From RGIG1959 sp045637645 (lineage in GTDB: Bacteria; Bacillota; Clostridia; Oscillospirales; Acutalibacteraceae), in NCBI GenBank assembly GCA_045637645.1, contig JAZTZV010000106.1, forward strand, positions 1-55,132: DNA of 55,132 nucleotides, given 5' to 3'. The notes beneath the pieces were generated by a model. It was not told the DNA's origin. It saw only the letters and a program-made list of their open reading frames with translations, and made no database searches. The translations under genes were made by a program, and so were the position numbers. Shown here one piece after another: positions 15,611 to 24,822 of the stretch (positions within the stretch are counted from its first letter, which is position 1; every line of letters starts with the position of its first letter).

Positions 15611-18091
15611 ATGAAAGAATATGATGTGCGCGGGATGAGCTGTGCCGCGTGCAGTGCGCGCGTCGAAAAAGCCGTTTCGGCACTCGATGGGGTGAGCGCT
15701 TGTTCTGTTAACCTTTTGACGAATTCCATGATGGTCGAGGGAATGGTCGACTCGGCGACGGTTACAGCGGCGGTGGAACGAGCAGGTTACAGCGCGTCTG
15801 AAAAATCGTCGGATCACAAAAACGATTCCTCGTCCGATGAATCGTTTCGCGACCGCGAAACTCCGCGGGTGATTCGTCGTTTGGTGGCATCACTTGTGTT
15901 TTTATTGCCGCTGATGTATGTGTCAATGGGGAATATGATCGGCTTGCCGTCCGTGCCGTTTTTGGAAGAGAATCTTGTGGCAAACGGACTGGTTCAACTG
16001 TTACTGTCGGCGGCAATTGTGGTGATCAATCAAAAATTTTTCATCTCGGGCGTCAAAGGTGCTTTGCGCGGTGCACCGAACATGGACACGCTTGTCAGCC
16101 TCGGCGCCGCTTCCGCCTTCGGTTACAGCACGGTGTTGCTGTTTTTGCTGACGGGCGATGACACACACCATGTGTCGCATCATTTCTATTTTGAATCCGC
16201 CGCCATGATTTTAACATTGATCACGGTCGGAAAATGGTTGGAATCGCGCTCAAAAGGGAAGACGACCGATGCGATCAAAGGGTTGATGGAGCTTGCACCG
16301 AAAACGGCGGTCATCGTTGAGAACGGTCGTGAAAAGACGATCTCGGCAGAGCAAGTGAAGGTGGGAGACATCTTTATTGTGCGCGCAGGAGAACGTATTC
16401 CCGTTGACGGCAAGGTGATCGAAGGAACCGCGGCTGTGGATGAATCGGCATTGACGGGCGAAAGTATCCCGATCGATAAAGCGGTCGGTGATGCGGTTTC
16501 GGCGGCAACGATCAGTCAATCGGGCTTTTTACGATGCGAAGCCACTCGTGTCGGAAACGATACAACTCTTCAAGGAATCATCCGTTTGGTCAGTCAAGCG
16601 GCGGCGGGAAAAGCGCCGATCGCGAAACTCGCGGATAGGGTATCGGGCGTGTTTGTGCCCGTTGTGCTCGGCTTGGCTTTGGTGACTCTGCTTGTGTGGC
16701 TTTCGGTCGGCGAAGAAATCGGTTTTGCGTTGGCGCGTGCGATTTCGGTGCTGGTGATCAGTTGTCCTTGCGCGCTTGGTTTGGCAACTCCCGTTGCGAT
16801 TATGGTGGGGAGCGGTGTCGGTGCCAAAAACGGTATCTTGTTCAAAACTGCCGCCGCGTTGGAGCAAACGGGAAAAATCAAGACGGTTGTGCTGGATAAG
16901 ACCGGCACGATCACAAAAGGTGAACCGCGCGTGACGCACGTCGTGACTGCCGTTGACGTATCGTTTGAAGGTTTACTCGGCGTTGCCGCTTCGCTTGAAG
17001 CCAAAAGCGAGCATCCTTTGGCGCGTGCGATATTGCGTTATGCAGACGAGCAAGGTGTTGTACCGCAACAGGTGAGCGGGTTTCAAACTTTGCCCGGAAA
17101 CGGATTATCGGCAACAATGAACGAGAAAAGCGTGTATGCGGGGCATGCGCGGTTTATTGAAACGTTTGTTGCGATACCTGAAGAATTAAAAATGCAAGCG
17201 ACTTCGTTTGCCGAAAACGGCGAAACACCGCTTTGGTTCGCAAGTGAGCAAACGGTGCTCGGTGTGATTGCGGTGGCAGATGTGCTCAAAGACGACAGTG
17301 TCGAGGCGGTTCAAGAACTCAAAGAGATGGGTCTGCGTGTTGTGATGTTGACCGGCGATAACGAAAAAACCGCAAAGGCGATCGCGTCACAGGCGGGGAT
17401 CGACGAGGTGATTGCTGAGGTTTTGCCCGATGGAAAAGAAGCTGTTGTTCGTAAGCTTCAAAAACACGGTCGAGTGATGATGGTCGGGGACGGTATCAAC
17501 GATGCGCCTGCGTTGACAAGTGCCGACATCGGCGTAGCGATCGGTGCGGGTTCCGACATTGCGATCGATGCGGCGGACGTGGTGTTGATGCACGATCGCT
17601 TGTCCGATGCGGCGGCGGCAATCCGTCTGAGTCGTGCGGTGCTTCGTAACATTCGTGAAAATCTCTTTTGGGCATTCTTTTACAATGTGATCGGCATTCC
17701 GCTGGCGGCGGGAGTGTGGATTCCGCTGTTCCGGTTGGAGTTGGATCCGATGTTCGGCGCGGCGGCGATGAGCTTGTCGAGCGTGTGTGTTGTGACCAAC
17801 GCATTACGACTGAATTTCAAACGTATTCACGGAAAACGTCCGTTGTCTACACAAACTGTTGAACAAAAGGAGGAGCTAACCATGACCAAAACCATGACGA
17901 TTGAAGGGATGATGTGTCCGCATTGTTCGGGACGTGTCAAAACAACGCTTGAGGCGCTGGAAGGAGTGCTTTCTGCTGAGGTCAGTCACGAAAACGGTAC
18001 AGCGATCGTGACTTGCACAGAACAAGTAACCGATCAAGTTTTGAAAACGGCGGTTGAAGCACAAGGGTATTCCGTGACATCTGTGCAATAA
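15611..18091 (+). CDS. copA: Copper-exporting P1B-type ATPase with C-terminal CopZ-like domain
   Basis: 826 residues. N-terminal HMA domain (GMSCAACSARVEKAV), eight membrane segments, TGES actuator motif, SCPCALGLATP in the metal-transport segment, phosphorylation site DKTGT, SEHPLARAI, and GDGINDAPALTSADIG. After the last membrane helix and a short linker comes a second HMA domain (from ~residue 758; GMMCPHCSGRVKTTLEAL), which elsewhere is usually a separate copper chaperone, CopZ. The linker codons contain an intact AGGAGG site and an in-frame ATG, so the chaperone may also be made alone. Exports Cu(I) from the cytoplasm; co-regulated with csoR. Confidence 0.96.
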   Translation: MKEYDVRGMSCAACSARVEKAVSALDGVSACSVNLLTNSMMVEGMVDSATVTAAVERAGYSASEKSSDHKNDSSSDESFRDRETPRVIRRLVASLVFLLPLMYVSMGNMIGLPSVPFLEENLVANGLVQLLLSAAIVVINQKFFISGVKGALRGAPNMDTLVSLGAASAFGYSTVLLFLLTGDDTHHVSHHFYFESAAMILTLITVGKWLESRSKGKTTDAIKGLMELAPKTAVIVENGREKTISAEQVKVGDIFIVRAGERIPVDGKVIEGTAAVDESALTGESIPIDKAVGDAVSAATISQSGFLRCEATRVGNDTTLQGIIRLVSQAAAGKAPIAKLADRVSGVFVPVVLGLALVTLLVWLSVGEEIGFALARAISVLVISCPCALGLATPVAIMVGSGVGAKNGILFKTAAALEQTGKIKTVVLDKTGTITKGEPRVTHVVTAVDVSFEGLLGVAASLEAKSEHPLARAILRYADEQGVVPQQVSGFQTLPGNGLSATMNEKSVYAGHARFIETFVAIPEELKMQATSFAENGETPLWFASEQTVLGVIAVADVLKDDSVEAVQELKEMGLRVVMLTGDNEKTAKAIASQAGIDEVIAEVLPDGKEAVVRKLQKHGRVMMVGDGINDAPALTSADIGVAIGAGSDIAIDAADVVLMHDRLSDAAAAIRLSRAVLRNIRENLFWAFFYNVIGIPLAAGVWIPLFRLELDPMFGAAAMSLSSVCVVTNALRLNFKRIHGKRPLSTQTVEQKEELTMTKTMTIEGMMCPHCSGRVKTTLEALEGVLSAEVSHENGTAIVTCTEQVTDQVLKTAVEAQGYSVTSVQ
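17882..18091 (+). CDS. copZ: Possible separate CopZ-like chaperone from an internal start in copA
   Basis: Same frame as copA. ATG 17882 has AGGAGG (17868-17873) exactly 8 bases upstream, as strong as any start in the window. The product would be a complete 69-residue HMA chaperone, MTKTMTIEGMMCPHC..., with the CPHC copper site. This looks like a former copA-copZ gene pair whose intervening stop has been lost, or a gene made to give both products. Whether ribosomes start here is inference. Confidence 0.5.
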   Translation: MTKTMTIEGMMCPHCSGRVKTTLEALEGVLSAEVSHENGTAIVTCTEQVTDQVLKTAVEAQGYSVTSVQ

Positions 18092-18095
18092 GAAT

Positions 18096-18136
18096 AAAAA
18101 GAAGGGTGTTTTTTGATGAGCATCCTTCTTTTTTTG
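18096..18136 (+). terminator. Terminator after copA
   Basis: Stem AAAAAGAAGGGTG / CATCCTTCTTTTT (one mismatch) with a T-rich loop and T-rich 3' flank. Confidence 0.88.
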
Positions 18137-18175
18137 TGCGGTTATGTGAAATTTTAATGAAATTCTCTATTACAC

Positions 18176-18204
18176 TTGACTTATTTAACCAAATTGTTTA
18201 CAAT
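18176..18204 (+). promoter_or_regulatory. Promoter of the secreted protein gene
   Basis: TTGACT (18176-18181), 17-base spacer, TACAAT (18199-18204), 40 bases before the ATG. Confidence 0.85.
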
Positions 18205-18243
18205 AAATGAGATTGTTTTGTGTAAATAAACAGGAGGTTGAAT

Positions 18244-20163
18244 ATGAATAGAACAAAGCGAGTCGGAAAGCGCGTTTTATCGGTCCTGTTGGTGACCGCC
18301 TTGATGATGGTGTATACCACCAACTTGGCGGGTGTTTCGTCGGTTTTTGCTGAAACCTACGAATTTAACACCACGGATATCCGCGCGGTGTTGTCAGCGG
18401 TGCTTAAAAGCGAGATTCCGCAAACACCGATGAACGGTCAAGAAGACCGCGATAAAAACGGCAAATACGACACAAAGGACGTTCGTATCATGCTCTCGGA
18501 GATTTTGGCAGGTACAAACTATGTCGTGACATCGCAACCTGTTGCCGAAAATGCCATTCGTTTGTCCAGCATCTCCGATGTGACGGACGCGAGCGGTCAA
18601 CGTTCGTATGATATCTACGCGCCTTATACGGACACCTATTCGTTGTCCTGTACCACCGCCAGCTCCATTTCGATTTACTCGGGGGATAACTTGATCAAGT
18701 CGGGTACTACCTCGTTGAATGTCGCATTGGAAGAAAATGTCGGTTACACGTTAAAAATCACCTCCCGTTATACCAATAGTTCCTTTAATTTGACTGTCTC
18801 CGCGGACAATCACAAAGTGACCCTGCCTTACGATTTGGCAGAACCGATCAGCACCGGCAGCTTTAATCTGTATAACAATTCGGCATACATGGTTGCTTCA
18901 AAAACGGTGGATTATCAAAAACGCGAGGGCGGCACGTATATTTACTGCAATAACCCCGAGATCATTCAAAGCGATGCGGTCGGCGATGCGTTGATGCGCA
19001 ATGAGAATTTGACGGGCGAAGTGTTCATGACGTATGAGCATTCCAGCTATACCAGCACCTCGTTCTACCTCGGCTATCAAGTGAAGAACACCGGCGACAG
19101 TGATGTTTTTATCACCGTCACCAACGTCGGCTATCAAACCTCCGGTTCGTGGTACGGTCAATACGCGTGGTATGATTTTTATAACACCTCGTTCACGCTG
19201 CCCGATCCTTCGACCTATAACAATGCGGATTATCTGTTCTACGATTACACACCGCGTGTGTTCCAACCGATCACCTATCGCTTGCCCGCGGGTAAATACA
19301 TGTATGTTGTCGGCGGCACCACCAGCGATGCCTATCGTAATATCAACGTCGACGGAACGGCGAACAAAAAGATTTCCAGAGGCAACTGTGTTAATGCGGC
19401 GGTGAAATTTATTGTCACGGGTGGTTCCGTTACCGGCACGATGTATTGCTACAGCCGTACCTCTCAAGTGGCGGCAAATCCTGCGCAAACCGGTTACCGT
19501 GTCGATAATAACTATAAAGGGCACAGCTACGGCTTGCAATATCAAGGCAGTGCCGATCACGCAGGTGTCATCGATTGTTATTTGGATTGGACGTTTAACG
19601 ATGAGATCGGCAGCGGTATGTTGCCTGTCTCGTACACCAGCTATCATGCGAGCAAAGACAATGTTGCGTCCATGAAAACGCCTTACGGTGCGTACAACAA
19701 CACGAATAACACATACAGTCGTGTATACCAATGGCAAACGCATATCAATCCGCAAGACGTCAATACGGCGGTCGGATCGGATATGGTTTCGTTCAAATGC
19801 GTGGACAGCAACGGTGTACAACGTGTAGTTGATGTCGAACATGCGGATGGTACCGGCAATTTCGGTAACTTCGGCAACTGGATGATTGAATATCAAGAGC
19901 ACATAACCCTCGTCAATCAGGGTAACAAGGATCGCAAACTCAACTTCCATTTTGACGATAACGGTGCAATGTTGATGATGGCACGCGACACCGAAACAGG
20001 TGAGATTATTCAAGCGGATTTCCCTGTCGGTGGTCAAACTACCGGTGTTAACTATGTCTATACGGTAACGGTCCCCGCTCACAGCGTCAAACAATTTACG
20101 CTTGCGTATTTGCTGATGCCGATGTCTGCCGGTACGGTGAACCATTTTGTTTCGATCGTATAA
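18244..20163 (+). CDS. Secreted protein with N-terminal dockerin-like module, function unknown
   Basis: 639 residues. Signal peptide ~1-36 (cleavage near VFA-ET), then a dockerin-like pair: a first helix FNTTDIRAVLSAVL without its calcium loop and a second repeat DRDKNGKYDTKDVRIML (68-84) that fits the dockerin calcium loop. Next is a ~100-residue beta module like pre-peptidase C-terminal (PPC) domains (~100-200), then ~440 residues rich in Tyr, Asn, Thr and Ser with no motif I recognise. No membrane anchor or sortase signal. ATG 18244 follows AGGAGG; the TTG two codons earlier overlaps it. Probably extracellular and perhaps attached through a cohesin; catalytic activity cannot be claimed. 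Confidence 0.8.
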   Translation: MNRTKRVGKRVLSVLLVTALMMVYTTNLAGVSSVFAETYEFNTTDIRAVLSAVLKSEIPQTPMNGQEDRDKNGKYDTKDVRIMLSEILAGTNYVVTSQPVAENAIRLSSISDVTDASGQRSYDIYAPYTDTYSLSCTTASSISIYSGDNLIKSGTTSLNVALEENVGYTLKITSRYTNSSFNLTVSADNHKVTLPYDLAEPISTGSFNLYNNSAYMVASKTVDYQKREGGTYIYCNNPEIIQSDAVGDALMRNENLTGEVFMTYEHSSYTSTSFYLGYQVKNTGDSDVFITVTNVGYQTSGSWYGQYAWYDFYNTSFTLPDPSTYNNADYLFYDYTPRVFQPITYRLPAGKYMYVVGGTTSDAYRNINVDGTANKKISRGNCVNAAVKFIVTGGSVTGTMYCYSRTSQVAANPAQTGYRVDNNYKGHSYGLQYQGSADHAGVIDCYLDWTFNDEIGSGMLPVSYTSYHASKDNVASMKTPYGAYNNTNNTYSRVYQWQTHINPQDVNTAVGSDMVSFKCVDSNGVQRVVDVEHADGTGNFGNFGNWMIEYQEHITLVNQGNKDRKLNFHFDDNGAMLMMARDTETGEIIQADFPVGGQTTGVNYVYTVTVPAHSVKQFTLAYLLMPMSAGTVNHFVSIV

Positions 20164-20170
20164 TGAAAAT

Positions 20171-20215
20171 AACCCCGTATGCAAATTTGAATTTGCATAC
20201 GGGGTTGCTTTTTAT
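20171..20215. terminator. Bidirectional terminator between the secreted protein gene and pyk
   Basis: Perfect 16-bp stem AACCCCGTATGCAAAT / ATTTGCATACGGGGTT with a 4-base loop; T-rich after it on the plus strand and A-rich before it, so it can stop both convergent genes. Confidence 0.93.
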
Positions 20216-21961
20216 TTACTTTTTGTACATGACACAGCCGTGTTCGCTGTCGAGCGTGACGGTCGTACCGCTTTTGAGGATTTTGGTGGCGTTGTCTGCG
20301 CCGACCAAAACGGGGATATCCAATGTCATGCCGACGATGGCGGCGTGACTGTTCAAGCCGGGGAGCTCGGTGATGATGCCCGCCGCTTCGCGAATCAGCG
20401 GCACCAGGCGGTTGCTGGTTTGCGAGATGACCAAAATATCACCCGGGCGGAATTTCTCGAACGCTTCAAGTTCGTTTTCGACAACGCAAAGATTGCCGCA
20501 AGCCGTGTGTGCGGTCGCGCCCACGCCTTGCACCAAAATGTTGCCCACGAGATGCACTTTCAACATGTTGGTCGTACCCGCTACACCAAGCGGTGCACCC
20601 GCGGTGATGACCACAAGTTCGCCGTTTTTGATGCAGCCTGCGTTCACCGAGCAATCGACCGCATGATCAAACAACACGTCCATGTTATCTTTTTCTTCCG
20701 CCATGATCGGCACAACACCCCACGACAGATTCATTTGGCGACGTGTGGTTTCGCTGGTTGTACAGCAGATGATGGGGCAGGGCGGACGGAACTTGGAAAT
20801 CATGCGTGCGGTCATACCTGATTTGGTGACGGTGATGATCGCGCTGGCACCGAGATCGAGGGCTGTGGTGACGGTCGCGTGCGAAATCGCGTTGGTCACG
20901 TTGGGAACATCGCCCGCCAAATCGCGGTTGCGGAAGCGCTTGGCGTAATCGATGTCGTGTTCGGCACGCACCGCGATGCGTGCCATGGTTTTGAGTGCAT
21001 CCACGGGATAAGCACCTGCGGCGGTTTCGCCCGAGAGCATGATCGCGCTCGTACCGTCGTAAATGGCGTTCGCAACGTCGGTGGTTTCTGCACGGGTCGG
21101 ACGCGGGTTTTTCATCATCGAATCGAGCATTTGGGTGGCGGTGATAACCTGCAGACCGGCGTTATAGGCTTTGCGGATAATGGCTTTTTGGATGGCAGGG
21201 ATATCCTCAAGCGGGATCTCCACACCCATGTCACCGCGCGCAACCATGATGCCGTCGGACAGGCGAATAATATCGTCCACATTGTCCACGCCTTCGCCGT
21301 TTTCGATTTTGGCGATGATGCGGATGGTGTGATTGTGATTCTTCTCAAGCTCTTGACGCATTTGAAGCACGTCATCGGCGCGGCGCGTGAACGATGCGGC
21401 GATGAAATCGGCATCCATTTCGCAAGCAAAGGCGATGTCGGCGCGGTCGCGATCGCTCATGAACGGCATCGACAGACGCACACCGGGAACGTTGATGCCT
21501 TTGCTTGAAGAAATCGTACCGCCGTTGAGCACGCGACAGACGATGTCGGTGTCGTGGATCTCTTCGACGATCAAATCAATCAAACCGTCGTCGATTAAGA
21601 TGTGGCAACCGGTGCAAACGTCGTTGGGAAGCTCGGCGCAGGTGATGTGTGCGCGTTGGCTGTCACCTTCGCATTCGACAGTCGTCAGCGTGAACAATTG
21701 ACCTTGCGTCAGTTGCGTGCTTTTGTTCTTGATTTTACCGAGGCGGATTTCAGGACCTTTGGTATCGATCAAAATCGCAACAGGGCGGTTGAGCTCTTCG
21801 CGCAAGCGCTTGATCGTTGCAATACGAACACTTTGCTCTTCATGGGTTTGGTGAGACATATTGATACGAGCGACGTCCATACCGGACAAAATCAACTCGC
21901 GAAGCACTTCTTCATTGTCGGTCGCAGGGCCGAGCGTGCATATAATTTTTGTTTTTCTCAT
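20216..21961 (-). CDS. pyk: Pyruvate kinase with C-terminal PEP-utilizer domain
   Basis: 581 residues. Last step of glycolysis: PEP + ADP to pyruvate + ATP. Seen from the N-terminus: KTKIICTLGPA, the catalytic barrel with GDMGVEIPLE, ITATQMLDSM and AETTDVANAIYDG, the C domain, and then an extra ~85-residue swivelling PEP-utilizer domain (SHAAIVGMTLDIPVLVG) as in Bacillus and Clostridium enzymes of ~585 residues. MRKTKIICTLGP at 21961 is the family start; the frame is open further upstream but that part has no family match and lies over the promoter. The ribosome site (AAAGG, 13 bases away) is weak. Confidence 0.96.
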   Translation of the reverse strand: MRKTKIICTLGPATDNEEVLRELILSGMDVARINMSHQTHEEQSVRIATIKRLREELNRPVAILIDTKGPEIRLGKIKNKSTQLTQGQLFTLTTVECEGDSQRAHITCAELPNDVCTGCHILIDDGLIDLIVEEIHDTDIVCRVLNGGTISSSKGINVPGVRLSMPFMSDRDRADIAFACEMDADFIAASFTRRADDVLQMRQELEKNHNHTIRIIAKIENGEGVDNVDDIIRLSDGIMVARGDMGVEIPLEDIPAIQKAIIRKAYNAGLQVITATQMLDSMMKNPRPTRAETTDVANAIYDGTSAIMLSGETAAGAYPVDALKTMARIAVRAEHDIDYAKRFRNRDLAGDVPNVTNAISHATVTTALDLGASAIITVTKSGMTARMISKFRPPCPIICCTTSETTRRQMNLSWGVVPIMAEEKDNMDVLFDHAVDCSVNAGCIKNGELVVITAGAPLGVAGTTNMLKVHLVGNILVQGVGATAHTACGNLCVVENELEAFEKFRPGDILVISQTSNRLVPLIREAAGIITELPGLNSHAAIVGMTLDIPVLVGADNATKILKSGTTVTLDSEHGCVMYKK

Positions 21962-21994
21962 GTATGAGTCACAGCCTTTCGGAAAATTGTTTAC

Positions 21995-22003
21995 AGTATA
22001 ACA
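21995..22003 (-). promoter_or_regulatory. Possible promoter of pyk
   Basis: Extended -10 TGT-TATACT on the minus strand, 34 bases before the pyk start; the -35 region (TTTATT at 22018-22023) is poor. Confidence 0.45.
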
Positions 22004-22096
22004 GAAGTTATCAAAAAAATAAAGTAAATATTCGGTAAAATTCATTTGTTTGCGTATATTTTTTGAAAAAAGCGGATTTTTCGAATGGCTTCCGTC

Positions 22097-22125
22097 TTTA
22101 CAACAGAAGCGTTTTGTGCTAAAAT
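22097..22125 (+). promoter_or_regulatory. Promoter of valS
   Basis: TTTACA (22097-22102), 17-base spacer, extended -10 TGC-TAAAAT (22120-22125). The leader before ATG 22173 is only ~40 bases, too short for a T-box. Confidence 0.72.
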
Positions 22126-22172
22126 ACATAACATCTATGGCTTTGTGATGTCTTACATAGGAGGTCAGTAAA

Positions 22173-24794
22173 ATGGCAGACAGAAAACAACTTGCAAAAG
22201 TGTATGAACCTCAAGAGGTAGAAGACCGCATCTACCGTTTTTGGACGGAAGGCGGTTACTTCCACGCGGAGGTCAACCCCGATAAAAAACCGTATACGAT
22301 CGTGATGCCGCCCCCCAATATCACCGGTCAACTTCATATGGGTCACGCCCTTGATAATACGCTTCAAGATATTTTGATTCGTTGGCGCCGTATGCAAGGC
22401 TACGAAGCACTTTGGATGCCCGGCACCGACCACGCCGCGATCGCGACAGAGGCGAAAATCGTCGAAGCGATGGCGAAAGAAGGTCTCACCAAAGAAGGCA
22501 TCGGTCGTGATGCGTTTATGGTGCGTGCATGGCAATGGAAAGAAACCTACGGCAACCGCATCGTTGAGCAACTCAAGAAACTCGGTTCGTCTTGTGATTG
22601 GGAGCGCGAGCGCTTCACGATGGACGAGGGTTGCTCCAAAGCGGTGCGCGAAGTGTTTGTGCGTCTGTATGAAAAAGGCTTGATCTACCGCGGCGAGCGA
22701 ATGATCAACTGGTGCCCGCATTGCAAAACGTCGATTTCCGACGCGGAAGTGGATTTCAAAGAGATGGATGCAAAATTCTATCATCTGCGTTATCCGATCG
22801 AAGGTACCGACCGTTTCTTGGAACTCGCGACCACGCGTCCCGAGACCCTTTTGGGCGATACCGCCGTGGCGGTTCACCCCGATGACGAGCGTTATCAAGA
22901 TCTCGTCGGCAAAAACGTGATTCTTCCCATCGTCAACAAAGCGATCCCCGTCGTGGCGGATACCTATGTTGAGATGGATTTCGGTACGGGTGTTGTGAAA
23001 ATCACCCCCGCTCATGACCCCAACGACTTTGAGGTCGGTCTGCGTCATGATCTGCCCGTCATCACCGTCACCACCGAAGACGGTCACATGAACGAGCTTG
23101 CGGGCAAGTACGAAGGCTTGACCATTGCCGAGTGCCGCAAAGCGATTGTTGCGGATCTCGAGGAACAAGGTTTCCTTGTCAAAACCGAGCCGCTCGTGCA
23201 CAACGTCGGCACTTGCTACCGTTGCGGCACGACCATTGAGCCGCGCGTGTCGCTGCAATGGTTTGTCGCAATGAAAGAAATGGCGATTCCCGCGATCGAA
23301 GCGGTGAAATCCGATAAGACTCAATTTGTTCCCGAGCGTTTTGAAAAGACCTATTTCCACTGGCTGGAAAACATCCGCGATTGGTGTATTTCCCGTCAGC
23401 TTTGGTGGGGTCACCGCATCCCCGCGTGGTATTGCGCGGATTGCGGCGAAACGGTTGTCGGTCGCGAAGATCCGACCGTGTGTCCGAAGTGCGGCTCCGC
23501 TCATCTGCATCAAGACGAGGACACCCTCGACACTTGGTTCAGCTCGGCTTTGTGGCCGTTCTCGACGCTCGGTTGGCCCGATAAGACTCCCGAAATGGAG
23601 TATTTCTACCCGACCAACACGCTTGTCACGGGTTATGATATCATTCCGTTCTGGGTCATGCGTATGATGTTCTCCGGCCTTGAGCAAACAGGCACTGTGC
23701 CGTTTGACAATGTGCTTATCCACGGTCTCGTTCGCGACGAAAAGGGTCGCAAGATGTCCAAGTCGCTCGGCAACGGCATCGACCCGTTGAAGGTGATTGA
23801 TGAATTCGGTGCCGATGCGCTTCGCTTTATGCTCGCGACGGGCAACAGCCCCGGAAACGATATGCGTTTCATGCCCGATAAGGTGGAATCGTCGCGTAAC
23901 TTCGCCAACAAACTGTGGAACGCGGCGCGTTTCGTGTTGATGAACCTCGGTGATGACGAAATCGAACTCACCTTGCCCGAAACCTTGACAATGGAAGACA
24001 AGTGGGTGCTCTCGAAGTTTAACTCCCTTGTGGCGGCTGTGACCGATAACCTCGAGAAATTCGAACTCGGCATCGCGGTGCAAAAGCTGTACGACTTCAT
24101 TTGGGATACCTACTGCGACTGGTATATCGAGCTTTGCAAATCTCGCCTCCAAGGCGAAGATGCAATGAACGCCAAGCGCGTGCTTGTCTATGTGATGAAC
24201 GGTATGTTGCAACTGCTCCATCCGTTTATGCCGTTTGTGACCGAAGAGATTTGGCAAAGTCTCCCGCATGACGGCGAGACGCTGATGTGCACTGCTTGGC
24301 CTGTGTACAACGACGCGTTGTCGTTTACGGCGGAAGAGCGCGAAATGGAACGCATCATGGAAGCCATCCGCGCGATCCGTAATCGCCGCGCCGAAATGAA
24401 CGTGCCGCCTTCCAAGAAAGCGGAAGTATTCATCGAGACCGCCTTTGTCGACACCTTCAAAAACGGCGCTCCGTTCATGCTTCGCCTTGCTTCGGCTTCG
24501 GCGGTGCAAGTGGGCGAGAGCTTCACGGTCGACGGCGCTGTCAGCATCGTCACGTCGGATGCCACGATCAAGATCCCGATGAATGAATTGGTGGATCTTG
24601 CGGCGGAACGTGCACGCTTGCAAAAAGAGCGCGACAACGTGCAAAAGCAACTCGACGGCGTCATGGCGCGCTTGAACAACAAAGCCTTCACCGACAAAGC
24701 TCCCGAGAACATTGTGGCGACCGCTCGTGAGCAAGCGGCTCGTTTGGAAGAAAAATTGACGTTGCTTGATCAAAGCATGGCGGCTCTCGGCTGA
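22173..24794 (+). CDS. valS: Valyl-tRNA synthetase
   Basis: 873 residues, class Ia. HIGH-type motif PPNITGQLHMGHAL (~residue 44), the editing domain with TTRPETLLGDTAVAV, zinc-like CxxC pairs, KMSKS in GRKMSKSLGNG (~residue 520), and the C-terminal coiled coil that grips the tRNA corner (final ~65 residues, Lys/Glu/Arg/Gln-rich heptads). Charges tRNA-Val. AGGAGG precedes ATG 22173. Unlike many Firmicute aminoacyl-tRNA synthetase genes it has no T-box in front. A PHP-domain gene follows after 28 bases in the same direction. Confidence 0.98.
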   Translation: MADRKQLAKVYEPQEVEDRIYRFWTEGGYFHAEVNPDKKPYTIVMPPPNITGQLHMGHALDNTLQDILIRWRRMQGYEALWMPGTDHAAIATEAKIVEAMAKEGLTKEGIGRDAFMVRAWQWKETYGNRIVEQLKKLGSSCDWERERFTMDEGCSKAVREVFVRLYEKGLIYRGERMINWCPHCKTSISDAEVDFKEMDAKFYHLRYPIEGTDRFLELATTRPETLLGDTAVAVHPDDERYQDLVGKNVILPIVNKAIPVVADTYVEMDFGTGVVKITPAHDPNDFEVGLRHDLPVITVTTEDGHMNELAGKYEGLTIAECRKAIVADLEEQGFLVKTEPLVHNVGTCYRCGTTIEPRVSLQWFVAMKEMAIPAIEAVKSDKTQFVPERFEKTYFHWLENIRDWCISRQLWWGHRIPAWYCADCGETVVGREDPTVCPKCGSAHLHQDEDTLDTWFSSALWPFSTLGWPDKTPEMEYFYPTNTLVTGYDIIPFWVMRMMFSGLEQTGTVPFDNVLIHGLVRDEKGRKMSKSLGNGIDPLKVIDEFGADALRFMLATGNSPGNDMRFMPDKVESSRNFANKLWNAARFVLMNLGDDEIELTLPETLTMEDKWVLSKFNSLVAAVTDNLEKFELGIAVQKLYDFIWDTYCDWYIELCKSRLQGEDAMNAKRVLVYVMNGMLQLLHPFMPFVTEEIWQSLPHDGETLMCTAWPVYNDALSFTAEEREMERIMEAIRAIRNRRAEMNVPPSKKAEVFIETAFVDTFKNGAPFMLRLASASAVQVGESFTVDGAVSIVTSDATIKIPMNELVDLAAERARLQKERDNVQKQLDGVMARLNNKAFTDKAPENIVATAREQAARLEEKLTLLDQSMAALG

Positions 24795-24822
24795 TAAATC
24801 CAATGCGGAAGTGGTGAGATCG

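Noticed and set aside
21962..22129. A 56-residue N-terminal extension of pyruvate kinase
   Set aside because: It has no family match and lies over promoter-like AT-rich sequence; the family start is at 21961.
21962..22172. A T-box or other riboswitch in front of valS
   Set aside because: The likely promoter at 22097-22125 leaves a leader of only about 40 bases, and no T-box core sequence is present.
22119..24803. An 894-codon open frame on the minus strand
   Set aside because: Exact antisense shadow of valS; composition is that of a reversed coding strand.
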